From Maratus speciosus (Eukaryota > Arthropoda > Arachnida > Araneae > Salticidae), in the NCBI GenBank assembly GCA_963932465.1, contig OZ010787.1, positions 29,826,087 to 29,890,086 of the forward strand: a stretch of DNA of 64,000 nt. Direction: 5' to 3'. A program made the translations under genes and the position numbers. The notes below the pieces were generated by a model, which saw only the letters and a program-made list of their open reading frames with translations, was not told the origin of the DNA and ran no database searches. The first letter of the stretch is position 1, and each line of letters begins with the position of its first letter. Positions 57,878-64,000 of this stretch are shown here, one piece after another.

Positions 57878-59690
57878 GTTATAACCATCAGAAAAAAAGA
57901 AATCACTATTGCGGCCCTTTAATGTCAAATAAAGATAACATGGAAGAGAAAAAGTATTTAACTTCGTGTTCTTTTCTTCAATTTTGTTTTCAATTAGATT
58001 TATTTTTTTAAAAATGTCTGGTTACATATTATTTCAAATAATATAATATCCGCATCATAATATCATTGTTGCAGGCTTCCAGTTTAGCCTTCAGTTTAAT
58101 TCAGAAATTTCGAGTTCATACCAGAAATAAAGAATAGTATTTTATTATTTGTTTAATTAAAATATTTTTAGCAATCACCTAAATTAAAAAAATTTCTTCC
58201 CAAATGTCTGGTATGAATTTGAAATTTCGGATTAAAATTGGAGGCCAAACTGGCAACCCTGTATAGCTGCCAAGCTTCCTAACATTCTTTTTCCAAATAA
58301 AATCAAACCTGAAAATTTGTTGAAAGATAAATGCTATTCACAACCACAGAACACATTTCGTTAACTAATTTTTATGGCATAAATTATGTTTATTTTATAT
58401 TAAAAAAAACATAATGTTGTCAGCTATTTAATATCGATAAATGGTTTTGGAGAGTAAAAGCATCAAATCCATTTAAATCTCAGAAATTCTGTCATTAAAT
58501 AAAGCGAAGAATACTATTTTAATTTAATGGTAACAATCAGTCCACTGTGCCATAGTGCTTTCATCATTTAGTACATAATTTAGTTTTGTACAATTATTGT
58601 TATACAAAGAAAAGAAATATCACATTAAAATCAAATGCAACAATAAGGAAAAGAAAAAAATCAGATTTTTTTTTTAATTTAACGCTTTCTATAAAAAAAT
58701 TTGACATCTGAAATGCACCATACTTTTAAATCTAATATAAATCTCTAAATAATTCTCATTATTAAAAAAGTGCTCTATATTGGATTTAAACATAACAAGT
58801 TAAAATACTTTTTTAATGACAATCTCGAGTTGCAGTTTTCGAAAAACAAAACTTTTTAAAGAAAATTCTTAACAAAAGCATCATGTAAACTTAAGATTAT
58901 TTTTTTAAATCACCGGAAAGGATTTGAAAAACTTTTTCCTTAAAATTTTGTAAAGATTAAGGTTGGAGTTTTTTTTAGGTGTCAACGTAGTCCTAACTTT
59001 TTTTCATTTTACCAGAGTTTAACCTAAATCCTTTAGATATATATCGATAGTCTATTTTTTAAGATTATGTGAAAACAGATTTAGCTACTGTAGAACATAA
59101 AAGTGTTTCTTGAATTTCCTGAATAAAAGTTTGCAAAGTACTTAATCGAAAATTTAAGGGTATTTTTTAAATGTCTCGTAGGGATATTCCACCACATACT
59201 TTCTTGATCCCCGAATTATTCACATTATTTTTGAAAAAAATCAATATTGAATAATTTAACGATTTGTATTAATTACTTTACATATTTTATTAATTATTAT
59301 TTTATAAAACTGTATTATTATTCCTTATGAATTGAAAGCGATATTATATTGTTGTTTACTCGTTTTTCGTATTGTATCTGGGAATTAGACAACCTTAGTG
59401 ATAATTTATTATCTTTGAAGATGACTACACAAGGTTTACACATCAAAACATTATGTCACTAGTTTATAAATCTCTCTTATGTCACTAATATTTGGTACTT
59501 AAAAATTTTGAGGTTGAAATCGCTGTGTGTGGCGACCTCATGTGACAATCTGGGGTTACGAACCCGGACCGAGAGGCGTGTTTTGTCACCAGCTAGAGAA
59601 CCCAGAGGTAGACATTGCGTGGACGTGCCTGCTCAACCGCTGTCATCGAAATGCTCATGGCCAATTCTTTCACAAAATAAGTTAAATTTA
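57878..59690. other. AT-rich, no supported gene
   Basis: A family L end (TATAGCTGCCAAGCTTCCTA, 58263) is the only recognised piece. The 65-codon frame at 59508-59705 has GC-richer sequence, but its second half is a diverged copy of the hairpin element downstream. Confidence 0.4.
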
Positions 59691-59714
59691 AACCACGTAG
59701 AATAATGCCTTAGT

Positions 59715-59975
59715 CGCTGCCATTGAAATACTCAAGGTCAGAGGACACAACTAGGCTAACGAGAAAGAAAGGCTACCGCGGTGTATGCAACGTATCTTTT
59801 TTTACAGACCGCTGGAGTCACGTGATGCTGTAAAGCACCAATGAGGGTGTGCGAAAAGAGCATCATGTTACTCTAGCGGTCTGTAAAAAATGATACGTAG
59901 GATGCACTGCGGTAGCGTGTCTTTTTCGTTGGCCTCGGGACACGAGTTGCGACGTCATCACTAATCGACCGACTA
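59715..59975. repeat. Large hairpin, ~100-bp arms
   Basis: GTATCTTTTTTTACAGACCG with CTGGAGTCACGTGATGC is mirrored by GCATCATGTTACTCTAGCGG and TCTGTAAAAAATGATACGTA. The outer GGCTACCGCGGTGTATGCAAC and GGACACAACT are mirrored by GCACTGCGGTAGCGTG and GACACGAGTT. The loop is about 30 bp. A third arm copy lies at about 60480-60570. Confidence 0.75.
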
Positions 59976-59984
59976 CTCACTAGT

Positions 59985-60480
59985 GTTGGAATTCACACCT
60001 GAAAATTTTCATTAGCAATTTCCTTTTATTTTATTTGTGAAATATCCATCATCTTATAAAACAATAACTATTTAACCATTTTATGGGAAAAGCATTTCTG
60101 CTCCAAAATGATTAAAATAATTAATTCACACCGCAATTTGCGAACAAATTTATTTGTTAATAATTAAAAGCTTTTCTTCACATATATTATGAGATCAAAA
60201 TTGTACAAAAAAATTACTGGTGCATTTAGCAGTTTAGACATTAAAATTAGCCGTTTGCAGACTGCAAACGGCGCCCCTAAAAGTGCTAAACTTACTGGTG
60301 AGAATTCGGAATCCCTAAATAAATATTCAGCCAGATGCGGAATACCACAGTGGCTGATATTTTATTGGGGGATTCCTAATTCTCACCAGTAAGTTTGAAT
60401 AGTTACTATTGTTTTATAAGATAATAGATATTCCACAAATGAAATAAAATAAAATTGCTATTCAAAATTTTCTGGTGTGA
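59985..60480. mobile_element. Foldback between inverted hairpin arms
   Basis: Left TTCACACCTGAAAATTTTCA with ATCTTATAAAACAATA and right CTATTCAAAATTTTCTGGTG with TATTGTTTTATAAGAT are inverted copies. AAACTTACTGGTGAGAATTC is mirrored by GAATTCTCACCAGTAAGTTT-type sequence near 60380. A family C MITE (60072-60290) is nested in the left arm. Confidence 0.65.
60072..60290 (+). mobile_element. TTAA MITE, family C, nested
   Basis: TTAA at 60072-60075; the right TTAA is mutated. The core AATTAATTCACACCGCAATT, ATTATGAGATC and AGACTGCAAACGGCGCC match 61144-61367 in reverse. Confidence 0.7.
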
Positions 60481-60570
60481 AGTCGGTCAATTAGTGATGA
60501 CGTCACACTCGTGTCCTCTGGCCTTGAGTATTTCGATGGCAGTGGCTCAACCGTATTGACTGTATAGCCA

Positions 60571-61143
60571 CTCACCGCGGACTTTATATCAGGGGATTAT
60601 AGCCCCCTTCAATTTATTAATTCTAGTTTAGAGACTAGAGGGTTACTCATACTTCCTACGATTGTCAATTGAGTAACTGATTTGGATTCCTGCAGGTACA
60701 TCATATGAGGTAGATAATTCATGCAGTGATTTTACTTCTATCATTTAGGACGTTAGACTTAAGCAGTGGTGGAACAGTGGCGCAGATTTTGGGCAATTGT
60801 CAAAACTTAATTTTAATAGTATTCTTCGTTTTGAAAAATCTGAGAAATTCTGTGCTGAAAAGAGTTGAAGGATATACTATTGAACAGGGTGTAAAATATG
60901 TTCGCTAGCATGGAGTCTCACACCACTAAATTTCTTTTAGTTTCCAGCGCTGAAATTTTATAAGCATTCTTACAAAAAAATTAGACAGAATATTAGACGA
61001 AAAATAACGAATAATTTTAGTGGTAAGAGATCGCCTGAGGGAGCCTAGATTTTTACACCCCTGGTAATGAAATTTACGGGGCCAAATAATTCTCTGCTGC
61101 AACACTGTTCCATCACTGTTTAAGCGTTGACTAACAATGTTTC
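60571..61143. other. No supported gene
   Basis: CACGCCACT-type and GGAGTCTCACACC patches at 60900-61060 hint at a further short inverted pair, but I cannot define its ends. Confidence 0.35.
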
Positions 61144-61367
61144 TTAACCCGTTGAGAGGCGCCGTTAGAAGTCTGCAAACGGTTAATTTCAATGCCTAAA
61201 TATCCAAATGGTACCAGTAATTTTTTAGTACAATTGCGATCTCATAATAAACGTGAAAAAAAAAAGGCTTTTGATTATTTTCAAATAAATTTGTTTGTTA
61301 ATTGCGGTGTGAATTAATTATTTGAACATTTTTTTGAGCAGCAATACCTTGCCCCTGAAAGGGTTAA
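61144..61367 (-). mobile_element. TTAA MITE, family C, complete
   Basis: TTAA at 61144-61147 and 61364-61367. Ends CCCGTTGAGAGGCGCCGTTA and, from the right, CCCTTTCAGGGGCAAGG. 224 bp. Confidence 0.85.
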
Positions 61368-61719
61368 GTCTCGATATGAGCATTAATTTTACTTTAGATG
61401 TGTCCATTACTTTATAAATTTAGGAAGTTGAACTTTTTAATAGAGGTACCATGCATTTACTGTGTAAGTTGTATTCTAGGCATTTTAAATAAAAATGAAG
61501 TTTTTTATTAACTGTTGATTTCTATAATCCATCATCGCTTGTTAAATGTTGGGAATGTTCTCCCAACTTCAATTTAAACAATATATTACAGAGCTTTTAC
61601 CTCAAAATAACTTTGTTTAGCTTCTAATTCAATTCTTCACGAACTTGATGACATATGTACGTCCTGGGACCATAATTCGAGGTAATGTGTTATTGTTTTC
61701 CATTATGCGTATATTTATA

Positions 61720-62480
61720 CAGGGTGATTATAAAAAAGGACAAAATTTAAAAGGTGGTAATACGCACTAAAACAAATAATTTTCATTATAGAATGTATGG
61801 GCGGAAATGAAACGCAATGGCACTAGACGTTAAAAACCTTTAAACTTTAGCACCCACCATGTCATGGATTGTGGCACACCAAGGATACGCCCAACAGTTC
61901 ATGTTCTTACATTTGACTTTTCTGCCACCGGATCCAGAATTTCCTGTTCCACGACTGCCATTCTGGTCGTCCTTGCACGGCATGCATCCGACCGGGAAGC
62001 GAGAAAGGATCCCGTTTCACATAACTGCCGATGCAAGCATGGAAATGTTTTAGAATTGGGCAAATGGGGAAAAGCTCCTTGTGCAGTCGTTCTGTCTCTC
62101 TGCAATTACCGTTTCAAGATACGTATATGAAATGCATATCCGCCTTTTAGATTTTAGTAAACTACTCCATCCTTTCTTACTGCAATTAATGGTTGCACTT
62201 TGCAATAGCCTCACAAGGTGTTCATCGTCGGCTTTTATTCACCGTGGCGTGCATTTGCGTAGGGGTACTTCTTTTTTCTACAGATGAAATTTGCATGCAT
62301 GGAATTCTTCTCCCGGTATCTCAGAACAGAAACGCACTGTAATGTGTGCGTGGTGGTAATTGCCGAACGCGCTAACACCTTTGCGTTTCATTTTCGACCA
62401 TGCATTCTACGATGAAAATCTTTGTTTTGTTCCGTGCTGCCATCACTTAAAGTTTGTCCCATCTGTTTTGAATTACCCTG
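61720..62480. mobile_element. Foldback-type element Y, ~125-bp TIRs
   Basis: Ends CAGGGTGATTATAAAAAAGG and, from the right, CAGGGTAATTCAAAACAGAT, with TA on both sides. Arms share ATTTTCATYRTAGAATGYAT and GAAATGAAACGCAA. Three overlapping frames at 61859-62130 sit between the arms, are GC-richer and have no recognisable domain; they are probably not genes. Confidence 0.8.
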
Positions 62481-62482
62481 TA

Positions 62483-62904
62483 TATTAGGATGGGCCGAAA
62501 AAAAAATTTTTTTTTTTGATTCGCTATACCGCGGAAAACTTGTGTCGAGGGTAATTTAGTAAAATGCAAAAACAAAATAAATAAATTTTTACGTCTAGCG
62601 ATAGCGCATCGGACCTAAAATTTGAGAAAAGAAACACGATTTTGGTAATTTTTCTAATAAATGGAAATAAATTAAATAACTTCTATAATAAGCAGTTATA
62701 GACATGTTTTAGTAGAACAAAGTATAGGAATGATAAATAAATGAAAAAAAATATATTTTTTGCAATACATTGGCAGCGTACTACGTTTAAAAAAAGCATT
62801 TTTGTATGATGACAAATTTTCATTGAAACAAAAACTATTTTTCTGATTGTACTATTCCTAATTTTAATTTCGCTTTGTAATAAAATGTAGTCCTTTACAT
62901 GTCT
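62483..62904. other. AT-rich, no supported feature
   Basis: 3' side of the pseudogene at 62905-63468; AATAAA-like hexamers occur by chance in this composition. Confidence 0.35.
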
Positions 62905-63468
62905 TTACTGTCTTTTAAGCAGTTTGAAATAAGATTTGCTTGAAAAACTAGGCATTAAATATCTCGAGAAAAGTGTCGTTCTTATAAAAGCATTTCTGGA
63001 ATTGGAACCGACGACTATTTGTGACGCCTTGGTTAGCAGTTTCACGCATCTTTCTACTGCTTGGGTGTGACATGGGAATTGGTCAAAGTTCCACTGAGCC
63101 GTTGTTTCACTTGATTGAACCTTAGGCCAAATGTCTTCATCCGTGCCTCTTCGCAGCAAAGGTAGGGGTGAAAGTGTAGTAGAGTTCCAGTGAATCATTT
63201 CGATGTTATGTGCAGCTAGAAAATGGATTTTGGGTGGATGAAAACGCCTGATTGACTTTCTTTTAGAAGCTTAGTTTCAAGTCTTTATAATTCTTCTGAA
63301 ACCTAACTCTCTTATATGATCCATTTTATCTTCTATCATATTCAAAAGCAAGGTTTCTGGATGGGCAAAAAATGCGTTTCTCTCAATCACTGGGTCGATG
63401 ACCTTCAGCAAATTTTCAATGAGGAATCTTGACGATTTTATAACTTCCAACACATGTTCCGGCCCATT
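62905..63468 (-). pseudogene. Conserved unrecognised protein, broken copy
   Basis: One frame runs about 187 codons with two stops only, three codons apart (near 63293-63287). It reads GPEHVLEVIKSSRFLIENLL, VIDPVIERNAFFAHPETLLL, MIEDKMDHIRELGFRRIIKT, stops, then SIRRFHPPKIHFLAAHNIEM, IHWNSTTLSPLPLLRRGTDE, FDQFPCHTQAVERCVKLLTK and RNAFIRTTLFSRYLMPSF. The blocks ELGxRRI, FxxPxxxFxA, MIxW and PCHTQAVERxVKLxT recall a multi-copy uncharacterised invertebrate protein, presumably carried by a mobile element or virus-like sequence. I cannot name it. It is far more gene-like than anything else here because codons agree over a long stretch. The N-terminus beyond 63468 is missing or in other frames. Confidence 0.6.
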
Positions 63469-63696
63469 TGTGAAGTATATACTTTAACCATTCAGATGCA
63501 TATGACTTTAGGAGAAAAAAACTAAGATCTTGTGTTTGTCTGTTTGATTTTCAATAATTAATACAAACAGAGAATTCAGTTCGGCGTTGTTAACCACGTT
63601 GAGTGGTAAAGTGGGCTATGCTCACGAACAGATAAATCTTCAGGACAGTTGTCTGGTTTTATAGCACAATGTCTTGTAGGTACTGCTGATATTTCC

Positions 63697-64000
63697 TTAA
63701 CCTCCTGGATACGGCTCGGTAAGACGTCTTACCGCGAGAAAAATATCCCTTCAGTACGGCGCTGGTAAAACTCCTTACCAAGGCATCCGACCCCCTTTCT
63801 TGAGGAAATGTCATTACTCAGCTGCCAGTCTCTATCTCTCCCCGTGAAAATTTCCCTCCCACATTAGCCAGAGAGGTAAGTTTTTACATTTGGCGAATCA
63901 CGCCGGAACAAATGTTAAGTATTTGGCGATAGCTTCTTCTGACGTCAAAAAATTATCAATACATTTGATGACAGGTAGGGAAGCATTTTTTTAGATGAAA
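63697..64000 (+). mobile_element. TTAA-type end, family P, running off the window
   Basis: TTAA at 63697-63700 then CCTCCTGGATACGGCTC and the perfect 16-bp palindrome GGTAAGACGTCTTACC (63718-63733), followed by the related GGTAAAACTCCTTACC (63764-63779). This is the hairpin end of a TTAA element; the other end is not inside the window. Confidence 0.5.

Noticed and set aside
61859..62130. Overlapping frames on both strands between the arms of element Y.
   Set aside because: Three overlapping frames, no domain, and location between TIRs; GC-richer composition alone explains their length.

Overview
No intact host gene, rRNA or functional tRNA is supported anywhere in this 64 kb window. It is AT-rich eukaryotic intergenic (or very large intronic) DNA built almost entirely of nested transposable elements. 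Mariner, piggyBac, hAT-like and Mutator-like DNA elements, a Penelope-like retroelement, tRNA-headed SINEs and long-armed foldback elements occur together, which suggests an invertebrate and most plausibly an arthropod. A chelicerate is a guess only.

Layout. 0.07-5.7 kb is one large element with terminal inverted repeats (TIRs). It holds a 147-bp satellite and two weaker arrays of similar period. 5.9-13.6 kb carries scattered miniature elements (MITEs) and a cluster of tRNA-derived SINEs. 13.6-18.4 kb is a directly duplicated block; one copy was split by a 1.4 kb TA-flanked foldback element. 19.4-20.4 kb is a nested TTAA element. 20.6-23.75 kb is a nearly complete Penelope-like element lying between AT microsatellites. 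It is broken by a 541-bp Mutator-like MITE with 9-bp target duplications and by a frameshift. 25.1-26.3 kb is a TA-flanked element. 29.3-30.5 kb is a train of TTAA MITEs. 31.6-33.65 kb is a decayed piggyBac transposase on the minus strand. 39.6-40.9 kb is another foldback, followed by a transposase DNA-binding-domain remnant. 42.0-42.9 kb is a second ~147-bp array. 43.0-45.1 kb is a mariner that received a hAT-like MITE and a solo LTR. 49.4-52.1 kb is a multi-level nest. 53.3-54.8, 56.5-57.4 and 59.7-60.5 kb are foldbacks. 62.9-63.5 kb holds a broken copy of a conserved unrecognised protein.

How the parts relate. More than 25 insertions from at least a dozen short families sit at TTAA, the piggyBac target. 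At several sites another copy in the window shows the empty target, so insertion at TTAA is seen directly. Most of these families have one end that folds into a small hairpin 10-40 bp inside the TIR. The end of the local piggyBac copy (31639-31652) matches the TIR of one MITE family, which ties source and passengers. No protein-coding system able to act today was found; the interest lies in the architecture and insertion history of the elements.
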